DNA from: Pseudorhizobium tarimense
GTDB taxonomy: Bacteria > Pseudomonadota > Alphaproteobacteria > Rhizobiales > Rhizobiaceae
Direction: 5' to 3'
NCBI RefSeq assembly: GCF_022968135.1
Contig: NZ_JALJRA010000013.1
Coordinates: 1-64,000 of the forward strand
Length of the DNA: 64,000 bases
This document shows, piece after piece, positions 8,916-17,452 of this stretch (its first letter is position 1; each line of letters begins with the position of its first letter). The position numbers were made by a program, and so were the translations under genes. The notes under the pieces are model-generated. The model was not told where the DNA came from. It saw nothing but the letters and a program-made list of their open reading frames with translations, and searched no databases.

Positions 8916-10049
8916 ATGACCGATTTGTCACTGAGAAACATCCGCAAGGCCTATGGCGACTATGAGGTCCTGCACGAGATCAACCTGGAGGTAAAGTCGG
9001 GCGAGTTCATCGTCTTCGTCGGGCCATCGGGTTGCGGGAAGTCGACGCTGCTGCGGTCTATTGCCGGCCTGGAAACGATCACGTCCGGCGATCTTGTCAT
9101 CGACGGCGAGCGCATGAATTCGGTCGCACCCTCGAAGCGCGGCATCTCGATGGTGTTCCAGTCCTATGCCCTGTACCCGCATATGACGGTATACGAAAAC
9201 ATGGCTTTCGGGCTGCGCATCGCCGGAACGGCGAAGGCCGAGATCGACGCGCGCGTATGCAAGGCCGCCGAAATCCTGCAGCTCGACAAATACCTGCAAC
9301 GTCAACCAAAAGCGCTTTCCGGCGGGCAGCGGCAGCGCGTTGCGATCGGCCGCGCGATCGTGCGCAATCCGCGCGTCTTCCTGTTCGACGAGCCGCTGTC
9401 CAATCTTGATGCTGCACTGCGCGTGGCAACCCGCATAGAGATCGCCAAGCTGAAGCAGAGCATGCCCGACGTGACGATGATCTACGTCACCCACGATCAG
9501 GTCGAGGCGATGACTCTTGCAGACCGGATCGTCGTCTTCAAGGACGGACGCATAGAACAGGTAGGCACCCCGGCGGAGCTCTACAAAAGACCGGCGAACC
9601 TCTTTGTCGCCCAGTTCATCGGTTCGCCCGCGATGAACATCCGGAAGGCAACCGTCACGGATCGTTCCGCCACGTCGGCGCGCTGCCTGCTCGACGGCGG
9701 TGTGGTGATCGAGCTGGCGGCAGAGCCCGGCAAGCTCTCGAAAGGCGAGCCGATCAGTATTGGCATCCGCCCCGAAAACACGCGGATCCACGAAGACGAC
9801 GGGAGGGACGGCACATTTACCGGTACCATCGATCTCGTCGAACATCTCGGCGAGGTGCAGATTCTCTATCTGGATCTGCCCGGGTCCAGCGACAAGTTCC
9901 TGATCAAGGCGGATGGAGAGCGTTCCTTCGCACGCAAGCAGAAAATCTGCTTTACAGCACGCCCCCAGGACATTCACATCTTTGACGCCCTAGGCAACAA
10001 TAGCGAGATGCGCGGTAAAGAAGTGTTCAAGAACGCTGGTTTATTCTAA
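8916..10049 (+). CDS. ABC transporter ATP-binding protein (MalK/UgpC type)
   Basis: A 377-residue ATPase. Walker [10 protein letters not shown] (about residues 37-45), Q-loop QSYALYPHM, signature [14 protein letters not shown], Walker [13 protein letters not shown] and switch His in VTHDQVEAMT are all intact. The C-terminal TOBE/MOP regulatory region begins near residue 240. GGAAGGGG precedes ATG 8916. It energises the importer formed by the binding protein and two permeases, and is the last gene of the operon. The final ten or so residues (EVFKNAGLF) look unusual for the family and may be a read-on tail. Confidence 0.93.
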   Translation: MTDLSLRNIRKAYGDYEVLHEINLEVKSGEFIVFVGPSGCGKSTLLRSIAGLETITSGDLVIDGERMNSVAPSKRGISMVFQSYALYPHMTVYENMAFGLRIAGTAKAEIDARVCKAAEILQLDKYLQRQPKALSGGQRQRVAIGRAIVRNPRVFLFDEPLSNLDAALRVATRIEIAKLKQSMPDVTMIYVTHDQVEAMTLADRIVVFKDGRIEQVGTPAELYKRPANLFVAQFIGSPAMNIRKATVTDRSATSARCLLDGGVVIELAAEPGKLSKGEPISIGIRPENTRIHEDDGRDGTFTGTIDLVEHLGEVQILYLDLPGSSDKFLIKADGERSFARKQKICFTARPQDIHIFDALGNNSEMRGKEVFKNAGLF

Positions 10050-10302
10050 AGGGGCACCGTCCGGAAGGCATAACCTCCAGAAGGCTCATCAGGATAGCGG
10101 TGACGATCAAAGCCGACTTTCAGGAGGACGCGATTGCGAAGTATCCGCCAGCTCTTGCTGCAATAACGCCGAGGCCTTCTGCGTTTCTTATTCCAGAGAT
10201 TGCTTTTTTCGCTGTGTCTGATGTCAGTCGCGAGCTATTGGGTGGGTCGGCACCGCCCTTTCTTCGATATCGTATCCCATAGTAGCCGGCACTACGCTCT
10301 CG

Positions 10303-10320
10303 TCACTCCCACTCGATTGT
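10303..10320 (-). repeat. guaA-end attachment-site copy (distal island boundary)
   Basis: Read on the minus strand this segment ends ACA ATC GAG TGG GAG TGA, encoding T-I-E-W-E-stop, exactly the last five codons' meaning of guaA at 27500-27517. The two 18-base sites match at 16 positions (TCAcTCCCACTCGATtGT against TCAtTCCCACTCGATcGT). Same orientation as guaA. guaA 3' ends are a known integration hotspot for genomic islands, so this is the likely distal att site. Confidence 0.65.
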
Positions 10321-10880
10321 TCAGAACCCAGCTAGACGATTGATTTTGCTGGATTGTTTTCGCCCCCGTCGCACAGGACTGGCATGGGGCCCGTCAAATT
10401 CGTATGATGTTGATTTTGCTCTCATATTCTCCTTGCAAATTTTTTCGAGGTTTCACCAACAGTCGATATCAATCGACCCCAGAAGGGCTTTACTGACCGG
10501 TGCGGGTCGACCAGGCTGCTCTGCAGAAAGTACCGTCAGGCCACACGTAGCAGTTCCGGACGCGATTGCGACGCTGGTCAATCTACCACCTAAACACCGG
10601 GCTGAACGGCTATGCTGAATGGCCGGGCTGGGGCTGACAGCCGACAGGCAGCTTCAGAGCAGGTCATAGCCGTAAAGCTGACGGTGTTGCAAGCCGATGT
10701 TCCAGGGCTTACTGAAACCCGCGACTACCCGAGTTCGCTCGTGGTGCAGAAATCGGCACGACAAGGTGCGCCTAATCGTCCACTCGATTGGCAACGCCGA
10801 GCCGAAGTGCAAGGAACCCACTGTCAGCATTCATTCCGCTGCTTTCAGCGTGCCGCCCACGAGCTTCCGCGTTCAAGAAG

Positions 10881-10902
10881 CGAGCCGGACTTCTCCGGCT
10901 CG
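10881..10902 (-). terminator. Hairpin after the SMP-30 gene
   Basis: A 9-base-pair stem (cgagccgga/tccggctcg) with a CTTC loop lies about 33 bases beyond the SMP-30 stop. It lacks a clear U-run, so it is a weak terminator candidate. Confidence 0.35.
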
Positions 10903-10934
10903 TTCCAACTGTCGACATCACCTAAGCTGGGTCA

Positions 10935-11978
10935 TCAAACGGCGCCACGAGTCTCGACATAAAGTGCGTAGACCGAATGGCTGCTTGCCATGTAAAGCCG
11001 GTTCCTCTTCTTCCCGCCGAAGACGAGGTTCGGGCAACGCTCCGGCAGCTTGATGAAGCCGATGGCTTTGCCTTCCTTGTTGAAGATCTTGACGCCGTTC
11101 AGGTCTTCGGGCTTTGCGCCGGCGGCGCCGCTGGAACCCCAGCCGCACCACAAGTTGCCGTCCACGTCGACCTTGAAACCATCAAGGCCGCCATTGTCGT
11201 CTGCGGTGATCAACGCCTTCTTGTCGGACAGCGTCTTACCGTCGTTGCCGACATCGTAAGACCAGACGATGCGGTAAGGCTGTGCGCGGCCTTCGACCAC
11301 GTAGAGCTTCTTTTCGTCTTCGGAAAACGCGATGCCGTTCGGTCCCTTCAGTTCGTCGGTGACGAGTTCCAGCGTGCCTTCCGGCGAGATACGGTAAACG
11401 GAATGTGGCAGTTCGGCTTCCGCCTTCTCGCCTTCCCATTCGCCAGCAATGCCGAAGGGCGGGTCGGTGAACCAAATTGAGCCGTCCGACTTGCAGACGA
11501 TGTCGTTCGGGGAGTTGAGCTTCTTGCCCTTGTAGTTGTCGGCCAGGACTGTGATCGAGCCGTCATGCTCCGTGCGCGTGACCCGGCGGGTGAGGTGCTC
11601 GCAGGCTAGCAGGCGGCCCTGCAGGTCGCGGCAATGACCATTGGCATAGTTCGAGTTGGCGTCGAACACGCTCCAGGTCTCGTTGGTCTCGTCGAACTTC
11701 ATCACCCGGTTGTTGGGGATATCGCTGACGAGGAGGTACTTGCCGTCTGCGAAGTAGACCGGGCCTTCCAGCCAGCGGGCGCCAGTCGCAACCTGTTCCA
11801 GCGAAGCACTGGCGACGCGGTATTTGGCGAAGCTCGGATCAAGGACCTGAATGGCCGGATCGGGGTAGATCGGGGAGGGTGTGAAGCTGACAACTTGTGC
11901 GGAGGCGATCTTGGTGCTGACGGCCGTTGCGGCTGCGACGGCACCAAAAGTCATGAGTTTGCGGCGGCTAAGATCCAC
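10935..11978 (-). CDS. SMP-30/gluconolactonase-family protein, Tat-exported
   Basis: A 347-residue protein. It starts MDLSRRKLMTFG followed by a hydrophobic alanine-rich stretch ending IASAQ, a twin-arginine signal peptide, so a folded periplasmic enzyme is expected. The mature part is a six-bladed beta-propeller of the SMP-30/LRE family, with recognisable blades RWLEGPVYFADG, NSPNDIVCKSDG, WFTDPPFG, GPNGIAFSEDEK and GGLDGFKVDVDGN; the Glu, Asn and Asp in these positions are the usual metal ligands. The reaction is probably hydrolysis of a sugar lactone. It is divergent from the MCP gene and has no operon partner. Confidence 0.88.
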   Translation of the reverse strand: MDLSRRKLMTFGAVAAATAVSTKIASAQVVSFTPSPIYPDPAIQVLDPSFAKYRVASASLEQVATGARWLEGPVYFADGKYLLVSDIPNNRVMKFDETNETWSVFDANSNYANGHCRDLQGRLLACEHLTRRVTRTEHDGSITVLADNYKGKKLNSPNDIVCKSDGSIWFTDPPFGIAGEWEGEKAEAELPHSVYRISPEGTLELVTDELKGPNGIAFSEDEKKLYVVEGRAQPYRIVWSYDVGNDGKTLSDKKALITADDNGGLDGFKVDVDGNLWCGWGSSGAAGAKPEDLNGVKIFNKEGKAIGFIKLPERCPNLVFGGKKRNRLYMASSHSVYALYVETRGAV

Positions 11979-12349
11979 GGGAAAGTCCTCTGATGAATGA
12001 TTGTTGATCTCATATCAATCTGCTTGCGGAAGCCGGCAATCATCGCCTTTGCGGCGTGTTAGCGCTGGAATGTTGTGCGTCGCAACATAAAACTCAGAGG
12101 TGCTGCCGACATGATTAAGCACACATGAAGATACCTGAGGCCGGCGTCGGACTGGACTCCTTGACTTCGCCAAAAGTGCACCGCACCGCAGCAAGTGTAA
12201 GATCTTCTTATAAAATTTGCCTTAGGGTGCGACAAGGACGCGTGATCGCTTGGCCGATCCTTTACGCGCATGATGCGCGCCGTCGAAAGGCGGTTCCTGC
12301 TTTTTTCCTCCTCCCCCGAATGCCTATTTCGTTTCCTGAGAAGGTCCCC
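11979..12349. other. Divergent promoter region, SMP-30 / MCP
   Basis: No gene is supported. An imperfect 19-base palindrome (atgttgtgcgtcgcaacat, near 12069) might be a regulator site for either gene. The open frame continuing upstream of the MCP start has no family features. Confidence 0.35.
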
Positions 12350-14278
12350 ATGCTCAAGAATTTAAGAATCACGACCAAGTTTTTGATGGCGATCGCCGTC
12401 CTTGGCGTCATTTCGCTTGCCAGTCTGCTGTTCGTGACCCAGCGTTTCAGTGCCGCGAACGAGTCTTATTCCAGTTTCCTGCGTAACGAGAGCACGGCTG
12501 CGACCTTCGTTCCGCGCGGCGCCGCAGGCATGTGGACGGCTACAACCTGGCTCAGCCGTGCCCTTGCGCAGGATCCCCAGTCCGCTGCCTTCAAGGACCT
12601 ATCCGAGCGCTTCGGTAAGGAGATAACCGGTGCACGCGCCCGTCTCGCGCAGGTTCCGGGACTTGTCCCGAGCCGTCAGGTTGCAACCGACGAGTTGCTG
12701 GCAGGTGCGGACAAGCTGAAGGCAATCGGCGACGAACTGCTGAGGGCCCATGCCGCTGGTGACAAGACCAAAGTCACGGCGCTGTCGAGCGATCTTGACA
12801 AGACCATCGTGGAACTGTCGCCGAAATTCGGTGCAAGCAACGGTGCCATGGCAGACCTGATAAAGAATGGAGGCGACCAGCTATCAGCCGAGGTCTCCTC
12901 AACCATCCAGTTCGCTGTCGTCGGCATGCTGATCGGCATCGCCGTTGCCGTTGTTCTCGCACTGACGATCGCCCAGAAGGGCATAACCGGGCCGATGGCA
13001 CGCCTGCGGGAACGCATGGCCTCGCTGGCTGCCGGCGAAACCCGCGCCGGAATCGACGGCCTCGACCGCAAGGACGAGATCGGCCAAATGGCCGAAGCCG
13101 TGGAAGTCTTCCGCCACAACGCTATTGAACGCACTCGCCTCGAGCAGGAAGCCGACGACAACCGCAGTCTGTCGGAAAAAGAACGCATCGAACGCGAAGC
13201 CGCCAAGGCCCGCGAAGTGGCCGACGTCAAGTTCGCCGTTGATCATATCGCCCAGGCATTGAGCCATCTTTCCAACGGCAATGTCTCTTACCGTATCGAA
13301 CACCCGTTCACGGCAGCGCTCGATGGCGTCCGCAACGACTTCAACGCCTCTGCCTCTAAACTGCAGAGCGCGCTGGAACAGGTGGCCGAAAACGCTCGCA
13401 GCATCCAAGCCGGTTCGGCCGAGATCAAGGCGGCTGCCGACGACCTTGCCAAGCGCACCGAACAGCAGGCTGCCTCGGTGGAAGAAACCGCCGCAGCTCT
13501 GGAAGAGATCACTACCGCTGTGAAGGATGCCGCCCGCCGCGCCCAGGAAGCGGGCGCTCTTGTCGCCCGGACCCGAAAAGGTGCCGAAGTCTCCGGAACC
13601 GTCGTTCAAAATGCAGTACGAGCCATGGAGCAGATTGAGAACTCATCAGGCGAAATCGGAAACATCATCGGCGTTATCGATGAAATCGCATTTCAGACGA
13701 ACCTTCTAGCGTTGAACGCCGGCGTCGAAGCTGCGCGTGCAGGTGATGCCGGTAAGGGTTTTGCGGTCGTTGCTCAGGAGGTCCGTGAACTCGCACAACG
13801 TTCCGCCAATGCGGCAAAAGAGATCAAGGCCCTGATCAAAGCCTCAAATGAGCAGGTCCAGAACGGAGTGCGCCTCGTCGGCGAAACTGGAAAGGCGCTG
13901 ACAACGATCGTAAGCGAGGTTCAAGAGATCAATCGCAACGTCAACGCGATCGTTGAGTCCGCTCAAGAGCAATCGTCGGGATTGCAGCAGATCAACACAG
14001 CGGTCAACACGATGGATCAGGACACGCAGAAGAACGCTGCCATGGTCGAAGAGCAGACGGCAGCAAGCCATGGTCTCGCTCGCGATGCGGCGTCGCTGAA
14101 TGAGCTGCTGGCCCAGTTCAAGCTGTCGACGGAAATATACAGCTCAAACGCGCGTGCGGTCCGGGCAGATGAAACGCTTGTAACCTCACCGGCGCGCGCG
14201 CTCCGTCGGAAGCTCACAACCTCCCTCTCCGGTAACGCCGCCGTTGCGATCGATCAGGACAATTGGCAAGAGTTTTGA
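12350..14278 (+). CDS. Methyl-accepting chemotaxis protein
   Basis: A 642-residue chemoreceptor. TM1 is at about residues 11-30, a four-helix-type periplasmic sensor follows to about 185, TM2 is at 187-208, HAMP follows from about 210, with a second HAMP-like segment near 290-345. The signalling hairpin is at 445-480 (IAFQTNLLALNAGVEAARAG, AVVAQEVRELAQRSA). The C-terminus NWQEF is an xWxxF pentapeptide of the kind that tethers CheR/CheB. Upstream codons are in frame, but ATG 12350 follows GAGAAGG and starts right before TM1. The ligand is unknown. Confidence 0.93.
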   Translation: MLKNLRITTKFLMAIAVLGVISLASLLFVTQRFSAANESYSSFLRNESTAATFVPRGAAGMWTATTWLSRALAQDPQSAAFKDLSERFGKEITGARARLAQVPGLVPSRQVATDELLAGADKLKAIGDELLRAHAAGDKTKVTALSSDLDKTIVELSPKFGASNGAMADLIKNGGDQLSAEVSSTIQFAVVGMLIGIAVAVVLALTIAQKGITGPMARLRERMASLAAGETRAGIDGLDRKDEIGQMAEAVEVFRHNAIERTRLEQEADDNRSLSEKERIEREAAKAREVADVKFAVDHIAQALSHLSNGNVSYRIEHPFTAALDGVRNDFNASASKLQSALEQVAENARSIQAGSAEIKAAADDLAKRTEQQAASVEETAAALEEITTAVKDAARRAQEAGALVARTRKGAEVSGTVVQNAVRAMEQIENSSGEIGNIIGVIDEIAFQTNLLALNAGVEAARAGDAGKGFAVVAQEVRELAQRSANAAKEIKALIKASNEQVQNGVRLVGETGKALTTIVSEVQEINRNVNAIVESAQEQSSGLQQINTAVNTMDQDTQKNAAMVEEQTAASHGLARDAASLNELLAQFKLSTEIYSSNARAVRADETLVTSPARALRRKLTTSLSGNAAVAIDQDNWQEF

Positions 14279-14328
14279 CTGAAGATGTGACGGCACCGAA
14301 GCAGGTGCGGAGATTGTGATTGTCCTTC

Positions 14329-14353
14329 GGCCGCAGGCGTCAGGTCTGCGGCC
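14329..14353 (+). terminator. Hairpin downstream of MCP
   Basis: An 8-base-pair stem (ggccgcag/ctgcggcc) with a 9-base loop lies about 50 bases after the MCP stop. No T-run follows, so termination is only possible. Confidence 0.3.
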
Positions 14354-14437
14354 AACCGGCTGGTACGTCCGGCTGTTCCGCCGGATTTTACAGGTTCTAC
14401 CGGCAGCAACCAGACGCACGCTGTACAAGCAGCCTCA

Positions 14438-15268
14438 ATGAGCGCGGTTGTTATCGGTCTCGCCCTGTTCGCCGCGATCCTGCATGCAACATGGAATGCC
14501 TTCCTGCGCAACGGCGGCGATCGGCTCTGGACCGTCACCGTCATGAGCTTCGCCAGCACGGTTCTCACCCTCCCGTTCGTGCTCATCTATCCCCTGCCGG
14601 TATCGGATGCCTGGCTCTATTTCGTTCTCTCGACCATCCTTCAGCTCGGATACAGCATCTTCCTCGTCGCCGCCTATCGTTACGGGGAATTGGGGCAAGT
14701 CTATCCGATCGTGCGGGGAACCGTGCCGCTTCTGGGGACTTCAGGCGGGTTAGTCATCACCGGCGACACACTGAATTCCTACCAGAATGCCGGCGTTGTC
14801 CTTATTGCCCTGGGCATCATGAGTCTGGCGCTTGGGAGAGGAAGAGCCTCGGCATCATCCATTCTGTTCGCACTGGCGACCGGCGCAATCATCGCCGCCT
14901 ATGCGACTGTGGATTCCATGGGGTACGGCAAACAGGACAAAGCGGGGTCTTCCACGGCTTGGGTGCTCGTGCTCTACGGGTTATTCCTTCCGACCGCTTA
15001 CCTTGCCCTGCGTCAGCGACTCGTGGTCGATTTTCGCGCACCGGGCACTTGGAAGGCCCTTGGCGGTGGCTTGGTCGCGATGGTCGCCTATGGCGTCGTG
15101 GCTGCGGCGTTCGCTCTCGGTCCAGCCGGCCCGATCACGGCGCTGCGGAAAACCAGCGTCGTCTTCGCTGTTCTGATCGGCTGGATGTTTCTTGGTGAAG
15201 CTCTGAGCGTCCGGCGCATTTTCGCCTGCCAGATCGTCGCGGTCGGCGCGTTCCTGCTCGGGCTTTGA
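14438..15268 (+). CDS. EamA/DMT-family inner-membrane transporter
   Basis: A 276-residue protein with about ten hydrophobic segments in two five-helix repeats, typical of drug/metabolite transporters. The N-terminal HATWNAFLRNG and LGYSIFLVAAYRYGELGQVYPIVRGTVPL and the C-terminal LRKTSVVFAVLIGWMFLGEAL are conserved positions of the EamA fold. Such proteins export amino acids or metabolites; no substrate can be assigned. ATG 14438 directly precedes the first membrane helix. It stands alone between the MCP and a transposase fragment. Confidence 0.85.
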   Translation: MSAVVIGLALFAAILHATWNAFLRNGGDRLWTVTVMSFASTVLTLPFVLIYPLPVSDAWLYFVLSTILQLGYSIFLVAAYRYGELGQVYPIVRGTVPLLGTSGGLVITGDTLNSYQNAGVVLIALGIMSLALGRGRASASSILFALATGAIIAAYATVDSMGYGKQDKAGSSTAWVLVLYGLFLPTAYLALRQRLVVDFRAPGTWKALGGGLVAMVAYGVVAAAFALGPAGPITALRKTSVVFAVLIGWMFLGEALSVRRIFACQIVAVGAFLLGL

Positions 15269-15478
15269 TTTGCAGGTGACGAAAAAAATAGGCAGACCGT
15301 CTGAAAACTCAGCCCACATTAGAGTGGACCTGCCTCACTGCTGATTTTGGGGCAGGTTATCGGTGATTTCATAGTAGTCAGGATCGTGTCCCTCCACGTG
15401 GTGTAGCAGGGTAGCGCTGGTCACCAGTGTTTTCCGGTAGGGTCGGGTTGTTCAAGACCAACCTTAAGGACACCACCG

Positions 15479-16150
15479 ATGACCGACGACATGATGAACC
15501 TGCGCTCACTCGTTGAGAAGAGCGCCGACGCCGATTTGCTCCGGGATATGATTGGCTTTGCTGCCGAGAAGCTGATGGCGCTGAAGGTCGGGACGAAGAC
15601 CGGCGCGGGCTATGGCGAGAAGAATGGTTTTCGACTTGCTCAGCGCAACGGCTATCGCGACCGGGACTGGGAGACACGAGCGCGCACAGTCGAGCTTCGT
15701 ATCCCGAAGCTGCGCACCGGCAGCTATTTCCCGAGCTTCCTTGAGCCACGCCGCATGGCAGAGAAGGCCCTGACGGCCGTGATCCAGGAAGCCTACATCC
15801 AGGGTGTTTCGACCCGCTCCGTCGATGACCTGGTCAAGGCGATGGGCATGAGCGGCATCTCTAAGAGCCAGGTGTCCCGGCTCTGCGAAGAGATCGATGA
15901 CAAAGTAAAGGCCTTCCTCGACAGGCCCATAGAGGGTGAATGGCCTTACCTGTGGATCGATGCCACCTACCTCAAGGTCAGGCGCGGTGGGCGCATCGTC
16001 TCCGTCGCCGTCATCATCGCCGTCGGCGTCAACACCGACGGACGCCGAGAGGTCTTGGGCATGGAGATCGGCACGTCCGAGGCCGAGCCGATCTGGACGG
16101 AATTCCTGCGCAAGCTGACAAGGCGGGGCCTGCGCGGAGTCAAACTCGTC
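15479..16150 (+). pseudogene. IS256-family transposase, 3'-truncated
   Basis: The first ~223 residues of a Mutator/IS256-type transposase (family length about 400). Visible features are [14 protein letters not shown], the helical region ending [13 protein letters not shown], and the first catalytic Asp in [12 protein letters not shown]. The similarity ends abruptly after GLRGVKLV, where intact members continue to the second Asp (VVSDAHEG). The frame then runs on with unrelated residues to 16420. Terminal inverted repeats were not recognised. It marks a recombination junction at the edge of the conjugative-element remnant. Confidence 0.85.
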
Positions 16151-16477
16151 GGAGAACACCATGAGGATTGCGTTCCCACGTTCGCTTCCTCTTGTTCCGG
16201 TGTGCAGTCAGGCAGGGTCGCGCCTGGCTGCATTCTTGGAAGGAAGGGCAGAAAGGTTGGAAGAGGTCGAGGGCAAGATAAAGGAAACCGGCACTCCGTT
16301 GGTGCGGTTTCGGGGCAAGCCCTTGTCTGCACACTGTTTTGGGGCGGCGTTGACGGCACCTTTGTTTTGGACCCCGCGTGCCGCGTGTTGGCGCAAAGCC
16401 TTGGCTTTGCTGGGTTTTGAGCGGCACCATAGCCCGAATTCGGCGGCTTTCCGTGGTATTGCCTCGGAGGCGCTGGC
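16151..16477 (+). other. Unassigned segment upstream of relaxase fragment
   Basis: An open frame from ATG 16161 to 16481 (106 residues) overlaps the relaxase-like TTG start by TTGA, as conjugation genes often do. It matches no family I know; signal-peptidase or DUF2840 genes usually found here in Tn4371-like elements are not recognisable. It may be filler created by the rearrangement. Confidence 0.25.
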
Positions 16478-16717
16478 TTGAGCGACGACGAGGAATTCCG
16501 CTTCCGCCCGAGACCCGGCCGTGTGCGCGCCGATGCGCCGAAGACAGGCAAGGCCAAGAGCTTTCTCACGCAGGCCAAGAAGATCGCCCGCCAGCACAGC
16601 AATGCCCTCCCGTGGCGGCCGGTCATCGACCGCCAGCTTGGCAAGGAGGTCAGCGGTATCGTCCAGGGCGGATCGGTGTCGTGGCAGTTGGGGCGGCAGA
16701 GGGGATTGGGGCTGTAG
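16478..16717 (+). pseudogene. N-terminal fragment of a conjugative relaxase (DUF3363/VirD2 type)
   Basis: A 79-residue frame starting at TTG, overlapping the previous frame. The opening SDDEEFRFRPRPGRVRAD then KAKSFLTQAKK resembles the basic, proline/arginine-rich start of relaxases in Tn4371-like and related proteobacterial ICEs. Similarity is lost after about residue 45, and the intact proteins are several hundred residues longer, so this is a 5' remnant. Its natural neighbours (traG, copG, trbB) are absent here; trbB appears 9 kb further on. Confidence 0.55.
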
Positions 16718-16743
16718 TCGTTCCCAATATGGATCTGACCTCC

Positions 16744-16772
16744 TTGACAAACATGCTGATGGAGTTATGGTA
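16744..16772 (+). promoter_or_regulatory. Sigma70-like promoter of the TetR gene
   Basis: TTGACA at 16744-16749 is followed 16 bases later by TATGGT (16766-16771). The operator-like repeats start within this -10 region, consistent with autorepression. Confidence 0.5.
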
Positions 16773-16775
16773 TAT

Positions 16776-16801
16776 TCGTTCCATAATTGAAGCAGGAACG
16801 A
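16776..16801. promoter_or_regulatory. Inverted repeat, probable TetR operator
   Basis: TCGTTCC - 12 bases - GGAACGA directly before ATG 16803. A further GGAACGA lies at 17412-17418 before the dehydrogenase gene. An overlapping TTATGG/CCATAA repeat spans 16765-16786. The shared element suggests the TetR protein controls itself and the following operon. Confidence 0.5.
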
Positions 16802-16802
16802 T

Positions 16803-17387
16803 ATGGCCCGGCCACGAGAGTTTGATGAAGAACGTGTTCTAGACGCGGTGATGGAGACCTTCTGGCGCAATGGCTACGAGGGCACGTCCGCGCAGGACCT
16901 CGTGGACGCAACCGGGCTGGGGCGCGGCAGTCTCTATGCGGCCTATGCCAATAAGGACGGCCTGTTTGAACAGGCGTTGCTCCGCTACCACAAGCGCGCG
17001 CAAGCCCATGTCGATAAGCTCCGGCAAAAGGGATCACCCATTGAGCGGCTGCGCGAGTTGATGACCGATATTGTCGAGGCCGATTTAACCGCGCCACACA
17101 AACGTGGCTGCCTCGCCACCAACAGCGCGGTTGAAATGGCCGGGCGCGACCCCCGCGTCGCTGACCTCGTGCGGCAGAACTTCGATATTCTGGTGCGCGG
17201 TATCGAACAGACGATACGGCGCGGCCAAGCCGCCAATGAGATCAGGCCCGAAGCCGATGCCGCTGTCCTCGCGCTTTTCCTGTTCAATGCGGTGCAAGGG
17301 TTGCGAGTGCTTGCCAAGACCTTCCACCCCAAGGACCGCCCCAAACTCGCCGCCGTCATCGACCAGACGCTCGCAGCATTGACCTGA
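16803..17387 (+). CDS. TetR/AcrR-family regulator
   Basis: A 194-residue regulator with an N-terminal HTH at residues about 10-55 (FWRNGYEGTSAQDLVDATGLGRGSLYAAY in two helices and a Tyr-rich recognition helix) and a TetR C-terminal domain of the type with CLATNSAVE. It heads a co-oriented group with a dehydrogenase and an MFS exporter, so it probably represses them until a toxic ligand binds. The likely operator overlaps its own promoter. Part of the island cargo. Confidence 0.9.
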   Translation: MARPREFDEERVLDAVMETFWRNGYEGTSAQDLVDATGLGRGSLYAAYANKDGLFEQALLRYHKRAQAHVDKLRQKGSPIERLRELMTDIVEADLTAPHKRGCLATNSAVEMAGRDPRVADLVRQNFDILVRGIEQTIRRGQAANEIRPEADAAVLALFLFNAVQGLRVLAKTFHPKDRPKLAAVIDQTLAALT

Positions 17388-17452
17388 CAGCCCCTTTTTT
17401 TGGTCAATTCTGGAACGATCATTAAACAATAGCCAACCCACAGGAGTATCCC

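Larger units (their letters stand above)
10050..10934. other. Gene-poor stretch with island boundary
   Basis: No convincing gene: the open frames are short and match nothing I recognise. It holds the guaA-like attachment copy at 10303-10320, a second partial copy (CCACTCGATTG, 10780-10790), the 12-mer taccgtcaggcc (10531-10542) also found beside guaA at 27228, and a hairpin at 10881-10902. Confidence 0.55.

Noticed and set aside
10780-10790. Third att-like core CCACTCGATTG
   Set aside because: Only 11 bases match and the following codons do not continue the guaA end, so it may be chance.
10100-10962. Several 60-120 codon frames in the island boundary region
   Set aside because: No recognisable motifs or ribosome sites; overlapping frames and no coding bias stand out.
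12069-12087. Palindrome upstream of the MCP as a definite operator
   Set aside because: Two of nine pairs mismatch and no regulator is adjacent; kept only as a note.
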